Origin: Novosphingobium sediminicola | GTDB lineage: Bacteria > Pseudomonadota > Alphaproteobacteria > Sphingomonadales > Sphingomonadaceae | Direction: 5' to 3' | DNA: 64,000 bases | Assembly (NCBI RefSeq): GCF_014196525.1 | Contig: NZ_JACIDX010000012.1 | Coordinates: forward strand, 62,001 to 126,000 | In this document: positions 8,096 to 17,547 of the stretch, in pieces | How positions within the stretch are numbered: the first letter of the stretch is position 1 | Layout: each line of letters opens with the position of its first letter | The notes under the pieces: generated by a model | Database searches by the model: none | Seen by the model: the letters and a program-made list of their open reading frames with translations, nothing else | Told to the model about the DNA's origin: nothing | Program-made: the position numbers and the translations under genes

Positions 8096-8738
8096 AATCC
8101 GGAGAAAGCCGCATGTCGAGGTAATTGTCGACCGCGCGCATCATTTCATCGAGTTCATTCTCATAGAAATGGTTGGCGCGGGGCACTTCGTCATGGTGGA
8201 TCGTGATGTGCTTTTGCGTGCGCAGCTTATCCACCAGCTTCTGCACCGAATTGGGCGTGACCACCGTGTCGGCCGCGCCCTGCACGATGATGCCGCTGGC
8301 CGGGCAGGGAGCCAGAAAGCTGAAATCATACATGTTTGCGGGCGGCGACACGCTGATAAAGCCACGGATTTCCGGGCGGCGCATCAAGAGCTGCATCGCG
8401 ATCAGCGCGCCAAAGCTGTAACCGGCAACCCAGGTCGTGCTGGATTCCGGGTGGATCGACTGCACCCAGTCGAGCGCGGCGGCGGCATCCGACAATTCGC
8501 CGATGCCATTGTCAAAGCTGCCTTGAGAACGGCCAACCCCGCGGAAATTGAAGCGCAGCGTGGCGAACCCGCGCGCGACAAAGGTTTTATACATAGCCTG
8601 CGTCACGCGGTCATTCATCGTGCCGCCGGCCTGCGGGTGCGGGTGGAGGATCATTGCCACGGGCGCGCGCGGGCGCGAGCCGGGCTGAAAGCGGCCTTCG
8701 AGGCGGCCTTCGGGGCCGGGAAAGATCACTGCGGGCAT
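8082..8738 (-). CDS. Alpha/beta hydrolase, dienelactone-hydrolase-like
   Basis: 218 residues. The nucleophile elbow is GYSFGA with S108, and the other triad members are probably D157 (QGAADTVV) and H190 (RANHFYE). The early motif LHPHPQAGGTMND and the FNFRGVGRSQG oxyanion region are typical of a widely conserved small hydrolase family in proteobacteria whose substrate is not known. No signal peptide is visible, so it is cytoplasmic. It is divergent from the cysteine desulfurase pair across a 158-base gap. The last codons lie inside the third of the tandem hairpins. Confidence 0.82.
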   Translation of the reverse strand: MPAVIFPGPEGRLEGRFQPGSRPRAPVAMILHPHPQAGGTMNDRVTQAMYKTFVARGFATLRFNFRGVGRSQGSFDNGIGELSDAAAALDWVQSIHPESSTTWVAGYSFGALIAMQLLMRRPEIRGFISVSPPANMYDFSFLAPCPASGIIVQGAADTVVTPNSVQKLVDKLRTQKHITIHHDEVPRANHFYENELDEMMRAVDNYLDMRLSPDCPIR

Positions 8739-8896
8739 GTATCAAATCCCTGATCGAGTGGACAGACCCGGCGGCCTTTGCGCAAAATTCGCGCAAAACC
8801 TGCGGTGGGGACTGTGAATGGAGGTGATGCGCTATATAGAAAGCCATCAAGCGAAAGCAATGTTTTCAGACAACGCGCGGTAAAAGAGCTTCGATA

Positions 8897-9925
8897 ATGC
8901 CCAAGTCCACGATCTATCTCGACCATGCCGCCACCACGCCGATCCTGCCGCAGGTGCGCGATGCGATTGGCGAGGGTTTGCGCGAATGGGCCAATCCGTC
9001 GAGCCAGCATGGTTCGGGCCGCACCGCCCGCGCGCAATTGGAGGCGGCGCGCGAAAGGGTTAAGCAGGCGCTGGGCTGGCCGGGCGAGGTGATCTTTACC
9101 AGCGGAGCGAGCGAGGCGCTGGCCATCGGCTATACCCGAGCGCAGGCACTACGCCGCGCGGCCAGCAGCGTTGAACATCCCGCCGTCGCTCGGCTTGCCG
9201 AACGCGATGCGGTGATCCCGGTGGACCGCCTTGGCCGGGTCGATCCGGGGGCGCTGCCCTCGGTCGATCTGATTGCGGTTCAGCAGGTGAACAATGAAAC
9301 CGGCGTGATCCATCCTGCTCTTGGCGAGGCGATCCGGGCGAAGGGCGCGGTGTGGCTGGCCGATTGCGCGCAAGGGGCGGGCAAATTGTCGCTGCCCGAT
9401 GCCGATATGATCGCGATTGCCGGGCATAAGGTCGGAGCGCCTCCGGGTGTGGGGGCGCTGCTGGTGCGCAGTTTTGGCCTGATCCAGCCCAGCGGCGGGC
9501 AGGAGCGCGGCTATCGCGCAGGGACAGAAAACCTGCCCTATATCATGGGCTTGGCGACGGCTCTTGAAGCGGATCGTTCTTGGTTGCTGTCAGCGGCAGT
9601 CTTGCGCGGATGGTTTGAGGATGAGATCCGCGACATGGGCGGTGAGGTGATCGGCGAGGGGGCCGAGCGCATCGCTACGATCGGCGCCTATCGTCTGTCC
9701 GGCGTGAACGCGACCACGGTGCTGATCCGCGCCGATATGGCGGGCATCGCCATTTCCGCCGGTTCGGCCTGTTCCAGCGGCAGCCTCAAGCCCAGCCCGG
9801 TGATTCTGGCCATGGGGCGCAGCGAGGAGGAGGCGCGCGAGGTGTTCCGCGTTTCCATCGGTCGCGACACCACGCGCGATGATCTGGCCGCGCTGCTCAA
9901 GGTTTTGCGCGGGCTGCGGCGTTGA
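8897..9925 (+). CDS. Cysteine desulfurase family protein (first of a pair)
   Basis: 342 residues, fold-type I PLP enzyme of the NifS/IscS class. The PLP lysine is K178 in AGHKVGAPPGVGAL and the sulfur-accepting cysteine is C292 in SAGSACSSGS, so both key residues are present. The expected reaction is L-cysteine to L-alanine plus enzyme persulfide, supplying sulfur for Fe-S clusters or tRNA thiolation. It is slightly shorter than the usual IscS (about 400). Its stop codon overlaps the TTG start of a second homologue, so they are translated together and might form a heterodimer. Confidence 0.88.
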   Translation: MPKSTIYLDHAATTPILPQVRDAIGEGLREWANPSSQHGSGRTARAQLEAARERVKQALGWPGEVIFTSGASEALAIGYTRAQALRRAASSVEHPAVARLAERDAVIPVDRLGRVDPGALPSVDLIAVQQVNNETGVIHPALGEAIRAKGAVWLADCAQGAGKLSLPDADMIAIAGHKVGAPPGVGALLVRSFGLIQPSGGQERGYRAGTENLPYIMGLATALEADRSWLLSAAVLRGWFEDEIRDMGGEVIGEGAERIATIGAYRLSGVNATTVLIRADMAGIAISAGSACSSGSLKPSPVILAMGRSEEEAREVFRVSIGRDTTRDDLAALLKVLRGLRR

Positions 9926-10986
9926 TCTACCTCGATTATCAGGCCACGACGCCGCTGGCGCCCGAAGCGCGCGAGGCGATGCTCTATTGGCTGAGCGATG
10001 CCGGTTTCGCCAATCCGCACAGCCCGCATCGCCCCGGCCGCGCAGCGGCGGCGGCGGTTGCCGTGGCGCGGGATCAGGTGGCGGGCATTCTGCCGCCGGG
10101 CGGGCGCGTGACCTTTACCGGCGGGGCGACCGAGGCGATCAATCTCGCCATTCAGGGCCTGCGCCCTCGCCGCATCGCGGTTTCGGCCATCGAACATGCC
10201 GCCGTGCTGGACACGGCGCGGGCCTGCGGGGCGGTGGTCGATGTGTTGCCGGTGTCGGCCGAGGGGTTGGTGGCGGCCGATGCAGAGATCGCGCCCGGCA
10301 CCGATCTGGTGGCCGTGATGCAGGTGAACAATGAGATCGGCACGGTTCAGCCTGTCGCCGCTTTGGCGGCGCGCGCGCATGCGGCGGGGGCGCTGTTTCT
10401 GTGCGATGCGGTGCAGGGGGCGGGCAAGATGGCCGCGCCCGAGGGGGCTGATATGGTCGCCGTTTCCGCGCATAAAATCTATGGGCCAAAGGGGGTCGGA
10501 GCGCTCTGGACCCGCGATGGTGTGTCCTTGACCCCGCTGATCCATGGCGGAGGGCAGGAGGGCGGTTTGCGCTCCGGTACGCTCAGCCCTGCGCTATGTG
10601 CCGGATTTGGCGCGGCGGCGACCCTGTGTAAAGACCTGTGGGTAAAGGATGGGGAACATGTGGAGGCGCTGTGGCAAATCGCCCGTGCGATCCTGCCTCA
10701 TTGGATTCTCAATGGCAGCGAGGTGCAGCGCTGGCATGGCAATCTCAACATTCGGCGCGACGGGCTCGACGTTGCGCGCCTGATGAGCGATTGCCGCGAC
10801 ATCGCCTTTTCCGCAGGGTCAGCCTGCGCCAGCGGGTCGGGGCGGCCCAGCCATGTGCTGACCGCCTTGGGACTTTCGGCAAAACAGGCAAAAAATTCTA
10901 TCCGCCTCGGTTTCGGGCGCTATACGCAAAGCGGAGAGTTTGCCGAGGCCTTAAAGCGAATCGATGCCGCAGCCGATGCCCAATAG
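9922..10986 (+). CDS. Cysteine desulfurase (second of a pair)
   Basis: 354 residues, same family as the preceding gene but clearly diverged. K185 in AHKIYGPKGVGAL binds PLP and C302 in SAGSACASGS accepts sulfur. The HKIYGPKG form is closer to the standard IscS/NifS motif than the first copy. The start is a TTG inside the upstream stop region (TTGA overlap); no in-frame ATG or GTG would preserve the conserved MIYLDYQATTP opening. A 2Fe-2S ferredoxin gene follows 34 bases later, consistent with Fe-S cluster supply. No scaffold gene (iscU, sufBCD) is in the window. Confidence 0.9.
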   Translation: MIYLDYQATTPLAPEAREAMLYWLSDAGFANPHSPHRPGRAAAAAVAVARDQVAGILPPGGRVTFTGGATEAINLAIQGLRPRRIAVSAIEHAAVLDTARACGAVVDVLPVSAEGLVAADAEIAPGTDLVAVMQVNNEIGTVQPVAALAARAHAAGALFLCDAVQGAGKMAAPEGADMVAVSAHKIYGPKGVGALWTRDGVSLTPLIHGGGQEGGLRSGTLSPALCAGFGAAATLCKDLWVKDGEHVEALWQIARAILPHWILNGSEVQRWHGNLNIRRDGLDVARLMSDCRDIAFSAGSACASGSGRPSHVLTALGLSAKQAKNSIRLGFGRYTQSGEFAEALKRIDAAADAQ

Positions 10987-11020
10987 GCCGGTCGCATAAT
11001 CGGATAGGGGTCTGTTTATA

Positions 11021-11353
11021 GTGATAAAGGTGCAATTCATCACCGCCGGGGGGCAACGTGTCGAGGCGCAGGCCAGCGCAGGTCAACGCCTGCTCGAAGT
11101 GGCGCAGGCCGCGGGCATGCCTCTGGAAGGGACGTGCGAGGGGCAGATGGCCTGCTCGACCTGCCATGTGCTGATCTCTCCCGACTGGTTCTCGCGCCTC
11201 AAACCGGCCAGTGCCGATGAAGAGGACATGCTCGATCTGGCCGCAGGCGTGGCCGCGACCAGTCGTTTGTCCTGCCAGATCACCATCGCACCCGATCTTG
11301 ACGGGCTGACGGTAAAAATTCCCGGTGAAAGCCGGGATATGCAGCGCGGGTAA
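11021..11353 (+). CDS. 2Fe-2S ferredoxin, adrenodoxin type
   Basis: 110 residues. The cluster ligands follow the adrenodoxin/Isc-Fdx spacing: C39, C45 and C48 in CEGQMACSTC, and C85 in RLSCQ. Such ferredoxins pass single electrons during Fe-S cluster assembly or to P450 enzymes. The GTG at 11021 is chosen; GTG at 11030 would remove three residues. The position behind two cysteine desulfurases favours a role in cluster biogenesis, which is inference. Confidence 0.88.
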   Translation: MIKVQFITAGGQRVEAQASAGQRLLEVAQAAGMPLEGTCEGQMACSTCHVLISPDWFSRLKPASADEEDMLDLAAGVAATSRLSCQITIAPDLDGLTVKIPGESRDMQRG

Positions 11354-11394
11354 TACTTGGGATATGCGCGCCGGCCTGTTAGGGAAGGTGCGAT

Positions 11395-13686
11395 ATGCCC
11401 AGCGACATCACCGAACCCGATCCGTTTGACGCCATCATCGATGCGCCTTTCGACGCCGCTTTGTCCGAGCGTTATCTGGTCTATGCGCTCTCAACCATCA
11501 CGGCGCGCTCGCTGCCCGATCTGCGCGATGGGTTGAAGCCGGTCCATCGCCGGTTGCTCTGGGCCATGCGCCAGTTGAAGCTGGACCCGGCGCAGGCGTT
11601 CAAGAAATCGGCCCGCGTGGTGGGCGATGTCATCGGTAAATATCACCCCCATGGCGACGCCAGCGTCTATGACGCGATGGTGCGTCTGGCCCAGGATTTC
11701 GCGCTGCGCTATCCGTTGGTCGAGGGGCAGGGCAATTTCGGCAATATCGACGGCGATAATGCGGCGGCCTATCGCTATACCGAGGCGCGGCTGACCAAGA
11801 CGGCGATGCAGTTGATGGCGGGCCTCGATGAAGGCACGGTCAATTTCATCCCGACCTATAATGGCGAAGATGAAGAGCCGGAGATCTTCCCCGGCCTGTT
11901 CCCCAACCTGCTGGCCAATGGCGCGACGGGCATTGCCGTGGGCATGGCCACCAGCATTCCCAGCCATAACGTGGCCGAAATCCTCGACGCCACGCTGATG
12001 CTGATCGAGAATCCGCAGGCCGAACATGCCGATCTGATGAAGGTGTTTCACGGCCCCGATTTCCCCACAGGGGGCATCGTGGTCGACAGCCCGGCGGCGA
12101 TTTCCCATGCCTATGCCAATGGCAAGGGCTCGATCCGGGTACGGGCGCGGTTTTCCACCGGGCGCGACGAGGCGGGCAATTGGGAACCCACCGGCATTGA
12201 AAAGCTGGGCAGCGGCCAGTGGCAGTTGGTCGTCTCGGAAATTCCGTACATGGTGCAGAAGGGCAAGCTGATTGAACAGCTTGCCGGCCTGATTGCCGAC
12301 AAGAAATTGCCGATCCTTGAGGACGTGCGCGACGAATCGGACACCCAGATCCGCATCGTGCTGGTGCCCAAGACGCGCAATGTCGATCCCGATCTGCTGA
12401 AGGAAAGCCTGTATAAGCTCTCCGAACTGGAAAGCCGCTTCAGCCTCAACCTCAACGTTCTTGATGCGCAGCGTACGCCGGGCGTGCTGGGCATCAAGCC
12501 GCTGCTGCTGCAATGGATCGTGGCGCAGATCGACATTCTGCAGCGCCGCGCCCGCCACCGGCTGGACAAGATCGCCAACCGGCTCGAACTGGTCGAAGGC
12601 TACATCATTGCCTATCTCAACCTTGACCGGGTGATCGAGATCATCCGCACGCAGGATGAGCCAAAGCCGGTGATGATGGCCGAATTCAACCTGACCGACC
12701 GGCAGGCCGAAGCCATCCTCAACATGCGCCTGCGCTCCTTGCGCAAGCTGGAGGAAATGGAGCTGCGCGGCGAGCGGGACGATTTGCTCAAAGAGCAGGA
12801 CGAGCTGCAAAAGCTGCTGGAAAATCCGGCCCGCCAGCGGACGCGGTTGAAGCGCGACCTTGTGAATTTGCGCAAGGATTATGCCGAGACGACCGTGTTG
12901 GGCCGCCGCCGCACCACCATTGAGGAAGCCGCGCCTACCCGCGAATTCAGCATGGATGCGATGATCGAAAAGGCACCGCTGACGGTGATCCTTTCCGCGC
13001 GCGGCTGGATCCGCGCGGCCAGCGGGCATGAGCCGCTGGACAAGGAATATAAGTTCAAGGAAGGCGATGGCCCGGCCTTTGTCCTTCATGCGCAGACCAC
13101 CGACAAGCTGCTGATCGCCTGCGACAACGGGCGCTTCTACACGCTGGGCTGCGATAAATTGCCCGGCGCGCGCGGCTTTGGCGAGCCGCTGCGCTCGATG
13201 ATCGATATTGATGCCGAGGCCCATATTGTCGCCACCATCGTCTATCATCCCAAGGCGCAATTGCTGCTGGCCGCCAACACCGGGCGCGGCTTTGCCGCCG
13301 AGGCGGACGAACTGCTGGCAGAAACCCGCAAGGGGCGCGCGGTGATGACGGTCAAGGAAGGCGTCAAGCTGATGGTGGTGCGCGAGATCCCGCCAGAGCA
13401 TGATTACGTGGCGGTGATGGGCGAAAACCGCCGCATCGTCATCTTCGGTCTGGTCGAGGTGCCGGTGCTGGCCAAGGGGCAGGGGGTGACGCTGCAACGT
13501 TACCGCGACGGCGGCCTGTCCGACATCATCACGCTGAAGTTCGAGGACGGGCTAAGCTGGACGATGGGCGGCGAAACGGGCCGGACGCGGGTGGAAAAAG
13601 ACCTGCGGCAATGGCGCGTGGCGCGCGGTGCGGCGGGCAGTTTCGCTCCGCAGGGTTTCCCCCGCGACAATAAGTTTCAAAGCTGA
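11395..13686 (+). CDS. parC: DNA topoisomerase IV subunit A
   Basis: 763 residues, the usual ParC length. The catalytic tyrosine is Y128 in [11 protein letters not shown], and the quinolone-determining region [15 protein letters not shown] lies near 81-95. The C-terminal region has the weakly repeated beta-pinwheel segments of ParC, not the fuller set with a GyrA box seen in GyrA. With ParE it decatenates sister chromosomes. The serine often mutated in resistant strains is represented here by S90 (sensitive-type residue). It is a single gene, convergent with the aspartic protease pair. Confidence 0.93.
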   Translation: MPSDITEPDPFDAIIDAPFDAALSERYLVYALSTITARSLPDLRDGLKPVHRRLLWAMRQLKLDPAQAFKKSARVVGDVIGKYHPHGDASVYDAMVRLAQDFALRYPLVEGQGNFGNIDGDNAAAYRYTEARLTKTAMQLMAGLDEGTVNFIPTYNGEDEEPEIFPGLFPNLLANGATGIAVGMATSIPSHNVAEILDATLMLIENPQAEHADLMKVFHGPDFPTGGIVVDSPAAISHAYANGKGSIRVRARFSTGRDEAGNWEPTGIEKLGSGQWQLVVSEIPYMVQKGKLIEQLAGLIADKKLPILEDVRDESDTQIRIVLVPKTRNVDPDLLKESLYKLSELESRFSLNLNVLDAQRTPGVLGIKPLLLQWIVAQIDILQRRARHRLDKIANRLELVEGYIIAYLNLDRVIEIIRTQDEPKPVMMAEFNLTDRQAEAILNMRLRSLRKLEEMELRGERDDLLKEQDELQKLLENPARQRTRLKRDLVNLRKDYAETTVLGRRRTTIEEAAPTREFSMDAMIEKAPLTVILSARGWIRAASGHEPLDKEYKFKEGDGPAFVLHAQTTDKLLIACDNGRFYTLGCDKLPGARGFGEPLRSMIDIDAEAHIVATIVYHPKAQLLLAANTGRGFAAEADELLAETRKGRAVMTVKEGVKLMVVREIPPEHDYVAVMGENRRIVIFGLVEVPVLAKGQGVTLQRYRDGGLSDIITLKFEDGLSWTMGGETGRTRVEKDLRQWRVARGAAGSFAPQGFPRDNKFQS

Positions 13687-13696
13687 TCCCCCAGTT

Positions 13697-14341
13697 TTAA
13701 TCGGCCCCTTTGGGGGTAAGGATCATCACCTTGCCCTCAACCCTCCAGCCTTCGAGGGATGAGAGGAAATTCATCCCCAGCACATTGGTCGTGCCGATGG
13801 CGGGGGCTATGATGGTGGTCATATCGGCGGCGTGGATTGATCCGACCTCAAGACTGTCGATCTGCGCCATTTTGGCGGGCGTATCGCCATTGGCGGTATG
13901 CAGGTTGACCCGGCCCGAACCCGCGCCCGGCTCCACCATCGCCTCGCGCGCGACTTCGGAGGAAAGGGTGGTGTATGTCGCGCCCGTGTCAATAAGGAAG
14001 CGCTGGGGCGTGCCATTGACGGCGGCGTCAACCCAGTAATGCCCATCCTCGGCCAAAGGCACGCGGGTTTCTCCGCCGCGCACCACCTGTGATGAGGCCT
14101 GCGCCGCCATCGCCACCCCGGCCACCAGCGGCACGCCGATGAACGCCCCGCCCAGCTGCACCAGCGTGATGCCCAAGGCGACCGTCAGCCCCGCGCTGCC
14201 CACCATGCGGATCATCGCGCCCAGCGCGCCGCTGGCCTCGGCCCGGATGATCCCGCCCACCAGCAACAGCGCCATAAAGCCAAAGGCCGAGGCCAGCACC
14301 AGATGGTTGGGCAAATCCAGCAGAAGGTCGAACAGGGGCAT
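13697..14341 (-). CDS. Membrane-anchored retroviral-type aspartic protease
   Basis: 214 residues from the ATG at 14341. Two or three N-terminal hydrophobic segments (about 13-31 and 48-80) anchor a C-terminal clan AA aspartyl protease domain with catalytic D118 in FLIDTGATYTTLS and the downstream VLGMNFLSSLEGWRVEG motif. A single DTG motif means it must dimerise to be active. The family is common in alphaproteobacteria (TIGR02281-like) and its substrates are unknown. It lies 68 bases downstream of a paralogue with the same layout, pointing to tandem duplication. Confidence 0.82.
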   Translation of the reverse strand: MPLFDLLLDLPNHLVLASAFGFMALLLVGGIIRAEASGALGAMIRMVGSAGLTVALGITLVQLGGAFIGVPLVAGVAMAAQASSQVVRGGETRVPLAEDGHYWVDAAVNGTPQRFLIDTGATYTTLSSEVAREAMVEPGAGSGRVNLHTANGDTPAKMAQIDSLEVGSIHAADMTTIIAPAIGTTNVLGMNFLSSLEGWRVEGKVMILTPKGAD

Positions 14342-14409
14342 CGCGCAGGCTCTCGAAACAATCGGATGATGCGCCACTATTTGCGCGCGGCCCGCGCGCG
14401 GCAATTGTG

Positions 14410-15180
14410 TTAACCAACCTCATCCGTGCCAGCTTGGGACGGATCGGCTTTTGCCGGGTGATGCGGCTCCAGCACCATCACGCGCCCTTCCACCCGCCAG
14501 CCTTTGAGCTTGGTCAGGAAGTTCATGCCCAGCACATTGGTCTCGCCAAGGCCGGGGGCGACCACGGCCTCTATATTGCGGGCCACGGCATTGCCGACCT
14601 TCAGTTCATGGATGACCACGATGCGCCCGGTGGCATTGCCATTGGCGGTGCGCAGTTCGATTTTCGGCCCGTCGCGCGCGATGCGCAGCCCAGCCTCCTG
14701 TGCCGTTTCGGGCGAGATCGTGGTCAGCGTGGCGCCGGTATCGACCAGAAACCGGCGCGGCGCTCCGTCGATCGAGGCGCGGACCCAGAAATGCCCGTCA
14801 TCGGCCAGGGGGACGCGCGTCACCTTGCCCTCGACCACCTGCGGCTCTTCTGCCTTGGGCAGATGGCGCATGATCGCCTCGGGCAGGGCGGCTGTGATGC
14901 CAAAGCGGCGCAGATCGACCACCCCCAGCAGCGCGACGATCAAGGCCACAATCAGCCCCAGATTGCCGAAAAATCGCAGCAATCCGCCCAGCATCGGCAG
15001 CCGATAGCGCAGCAGATTGCCCATAATCAGTAAGCCCGCAAAGACCAGCGCCCAGCCCAGCACCGGCTGGGTCATCACCAGTTCGACCGCCTGCGCCCAA
15101 ATCGCCGAACCGGCCTCGATCAACCGATCGAGCGCCGCGCCTGCCTTATCGGAATGGGCGCCTGTATGGGCGGCGGTCAT
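14410..15180 (-). CDS. Membrane-anchored retroviral-type aspartic protease (paralogue)
   Basis: 256 residues. An amphipathic N terminus is followed by two membrane segments (about 40-57 and 70-90) and a clan AA domain with D147 in FLVDTGATLTTIS and VLGMNFLTKLKGWRVEG near the end. It is collinear with the next gene over about 120 residues (RVPLADDGH, DTGAT, TANG, NVLGMNFL), so the two arose by duplication. The protease domain probably faces the periplasm, judged from the anchors only. It lies 9 bases after cca in the same direction, so all may share a transcript. Confidence 0.82.
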   Translation of the reverse strand: MTAAHTGAHSDKAGAALDRLIEAGSAIWAQAVELVMTQPVLGWALVFAGLLIMGNLLRYRLPMLGGLLRFFGNLGLIVALIVALLGVVDLRRFGITAALPEAIMRHLPKAEEPQVVEGKVTRVPLADDGHFWVRASIDGAPRRFLVDTGATLTTISPETAQEAGLRIARDGPKIELRTANGNATGRIVVIHELKVGNAVARNIEAVVAPGLGETNVLGMNFLTKLKGWRVEGRVMVLEPHHPAKADPSQAGTDEVG

Positions 15181-15189
15181 AGTCTCTCC

Positions 15190-16356
15190 TCAAGGGGCCT
15201 CGTTCAACAAGGCCTCGTTCAACAGGGCATCGACGCGGGCGGCATCGGGAAAGCCTTCGGCCACCCACCGCCCTTCGACGCAGCGGAGAATATGGGCGAT
15301 GCGAGGCCCGGCAGCAACGCCGCGCGCGACAATATCGCCGCCTTTTAGGGGGAAAAACGGGATGGTCCAGCCGCACAAAGGCGCAATTGATCCCCCGGTC
15401 AGCAGCAGCCGGTCCATCGCCCCTTCCATGCCCAGCGCATAGGCCAAGGCATAGGCATCGCCTGCCTCATCCTTGCGCGCGGCGGCTTGCGAGAGGCGCT
15501 TTTTCTGCGCCCCCGACAGGCGAAAGCGCGAGGCGACCTGTTCGGCCAGCCCGCTCTGCGGAGGCAGCAGCGCCGCCAGCCGCCGCAGCGCATCGGGGGC
15601 TACGCCCTGCGCCCGCTCCTGCGCGATCAGATCGGCCAGCGCTTCTACGCAAGCCTCGGGCAGAACCACCGCCAGCACGCCCAACTGCGCCATCCGCGCC
15701 ACCGTGGGCGCCGGATCGGGCAGGCCCAGCAGGTTCATCATCTCCATCCCGATCCGCTCGCGCGACAGGCCTTTGAGCATGGCGGCCAGCGCCGAGCAGG
15801 CCCGTTCGGCCTCCGGGTCAGCCTCCTGACCAAAGCGGGCCTGAAAGCGGAAATAGCGCAGGATGCGCAGATGGTCCTCACGGATGCGCTGCGCCGCATC
15901 GCCGATGAAACGCACCCGCCGTGCGGCCAGATCCTCCAGCCCGCCAAAATAATCGAACACCTCGCCCGTGGCCGGATCGGCATAGAGTGCGTTGATGGTG
16001 AAATCGCGCCGCGCCGCATCGTCGCGCCAGTCCTGCGCAAAGGCCACGGTCGCGCGCCGCCCGTCGGTCGACACATCATGGCGCAGCGTGGTGATCTCCA
16101 CCGGCCCGCCCTGCGTCAGCGCGGTCACCGTGCCATGCTCGATGCCGGTGGGCACGGTGCGGATGCCCGCCGCCTTGCACCGCGCGATCACCTCGTCGGG
16201 CAACAGGGGTGTTGCCGCATCCATATCCTTTACGGCGAAGCCCAGCAGCGTATCGCGCACTGCCCCGCCGACCCAGCGCAAAGGGCCAACCGCGGCCACC
16301 AGTTCGGCCAGATCCGGGCGTACCAACCAGCCTTCACGTTTCAGATATTCAGTCAT
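15190..16356 (-). CDS. cca: CCA tRNA nucleotidyltransferase / poly(A) polymerase family
   Basis: 388 residues. The nucleotidyltransferase head shows GGAVRD at 30-35 and the metal-binding pair D44/D46 in KDMDAAT, and the RRDFTINALY and REDHLRILRYFRF motifs follow. The enzyme adds or repairs the 3' CCA of tRNAs; poly(A) polymerase cannot be fully excluded from sequence alone. The start overlaps the Nudix stop by eight bases. The C terminus ends in LLNEALLNEAP, made by a perfect 15-base tandem duplication apart from one base (15196-15225), a recent-looking slip at the end of the gene. Confidence 0.9.
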   Translation of the reverse strand: MTEYLKREGWLVRPDLAELVAAVGPLRWVGGAVRDTLLGFAVKDMDAATPLLPDEVIARCKAAGIRTVPTGIEHGTVTALTQGGPVEITTLRHDVSTDGRRATVAFAQDWRDDAARRDFTINALYADPATGEVFDYFGGLEDLAARRVRFIGDAAQRIREDHLRILRYFRFQARFGQEADPEAERACSALAAMLKGLSRERIGMEMMNLLGLPDPAPTVARMAQLGVLAVVLPEACVEALADLIAQERAQGVAPDALRRLAALLPPQSGLAEQVASRFRLSGAQKKRLSQAAARKDEAGDAYALAYALGMEGAMDRLLLTGGSIAPLCGWTIPFFPLKGGDIVARGVAAGPRIAHILRCVEGRWVAEGFPDAARVDALLNEALLNEAP

Positions 16357-16942
16357 ACCAACTCAGCCGCTTGGAAAGATTGGCCAGAATGGCCCCGGTG
16401 ATGCCCCAGATGCGATGCCCCTCCCATGGAATTTCGACCAGATGGCGGGTCTTGCCCTCCCAATCGATGGCGCGGCGCTGATGGTTGGCCGGGTCCATGA
16501 CAAAGCCGAAGGGGGCCTCGAACCACTGCGCCACTTCATCGGGATTGGGCACCAGCGGCAGATCGGGCGGGATCAGCGCCAGCACCGGCGTCACCGCATA
16601 GCCCGATCCGGTCAGGAACACATCGAGCGGGCCGATCACATCGACGTGGCGCGGATCGATGCCTAATTCTTCCTGTGCCTCGCGCACGGCGGCGTCTATA
16701 TCGGTTTCGCCGGGGTCCAGCCGCCCGCCGGGCAGGGCGACCTGTCCGGCATGGGCGCGCATGGTGCCGGGGCGGTGGATCATCAGCACGCCGGGCGCGG
16801 AACGCTCCGTCACAGCGATCAGCACGGCGGCGGGTTTGAATTCTTCGATGCCCGCCGTGCGCGGATCGGGAAACAGCGTGGGTGCAGGCTCTGCCATGCC
16901 CGCGTGATACAGCCGCTCCAGCTTGTGCCGCAGATTGCTCAT
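16349..16942 (-). CDS. Nudix hydrolase, CoA pyrophosphatase type
   Basis: 197 residues. The Nudix box spans about 73-95 (GRLDPGE then REAQEELG, complete). The preceding segment VTERSAPGVLMIHRPG, with HAGQVALPGG just before the box, matches the extra motif of CoA-diphosphatases (NudL/PCD1 group). The predicted reaction is cleavage of CoA or its derivatives to phosphopantetheine and 3',5'-ADP. Its ATG overlaps the stop of the DUF1285 gene (ATGA) and its end overlaps cca, making a tight three-gene block. Confidence 0.88.
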   Translation of the reverse strand: MSNLRHKLERLYHAGMAEPAPTLFPDPRTAGIEEFKPAAVLIAVTERSAPGVLMIHRPGTMRAHAGQVALPGGRLDPGETDIDAAVREAQEELGIDPRHVDVIGPLDVFLTGSGYAVTPVLALIPPDLPLVPNPDEVAQWFEAPFGFVMDPANHQRRAIDWEGKTRHLVEIPWEGHRIWGITGAILANLSKRLSWYD

Positions 16943-17508
16943 TGAGGCGCTAGGGGGAAACTTATCCCCAGACTATCCACAGACAGTCCACCGTCTGTAC
17001 CCTCATCCATACCGGGTTTTTCCAGCGCCATATCCACCAATTGTCCCCAGGTGGAGCGGTTGATCCGCGCCAGACAGCCATGGCGCACGGCCAGATAGAT
17101 CGCGGGCGTTTCCGCGTCCCCGCGTGCGATCAGGGGGTGTTCCGGCCCGGCGATCACCGTGTCATCGGTGTTCAGCCGGAACGCCAGCGCCCCGTCAATC
17201 CGCGCCACATCCACCGCGACAAAGGCGGCATCGACCACCGCAATCCTCTGCCGATCCTGCGGCGTGACCAGCCAGTGTTGCCCCGCATCATCGCGCATCA
17301 GCAATGTGGAGAAGGCGCGCACCATGGACGGGCGGGTGATCGGCCCGCCCTGATGCCACCATGATCCATCGGCGCGGATCTCCATCTGGCTGTCGAGTTC
17401 CTCGGCCGGATGCCATTGATCGACCGGGGGCAGGCGGCGCTCGGCCACCATGCGGGCGATATCTTCCAGCGAGAGTGCTGCCAGATCAGGGGGAGGCGTA
17501 TAGGGCAT
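16939..17508 (-). CDS. DUF1285 family protein
   Basis: 189 residues, no signal peptide or membrane segment. The features WHPAEELDSQMEIRADGSWWHQGGPITRPSMV (in short, the pattern DG-W-H-GGPI-R) identify the DUF1285 family, common in proteobacteria and of unknown function; structures in the family show two small beta domains. It is translationally coupled to the Nudix and cca genes through an ATGA overlap, so it may have a role near nucleotide or tRNA metabolism, which is a guess from context. Confidence 0.75.
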   Translation of the reverse strand: MPYTPPPDLAALSLEDIARMVAERRLPPVDQWHPAEELDSQMEIRADGSWWHQGGPITRPSMVRAFSTLLMRDDAGQHWLVTPQDRQRIAVVDAAFVAVDVARIDGALAFRLNTDDTVIAGPEHPLIARGDAETPAIYLAVRHGCLARINRSTWGQLVDMALEKPGMDEGTDGGLSVDSLGISFPLAPQ

Positions 17509-17547
17509 GGCGGCAATATGGGGCAGGCGGGCGCTATGCGCCAGTGG

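Noticed and set aside
11491..13497. 668-codon open frame on the minus strand opposite parC
   Set aside because: Antisense shadow of a well-supported gene, with a His/Arg/Gln-rich translation and no recognisable motif.
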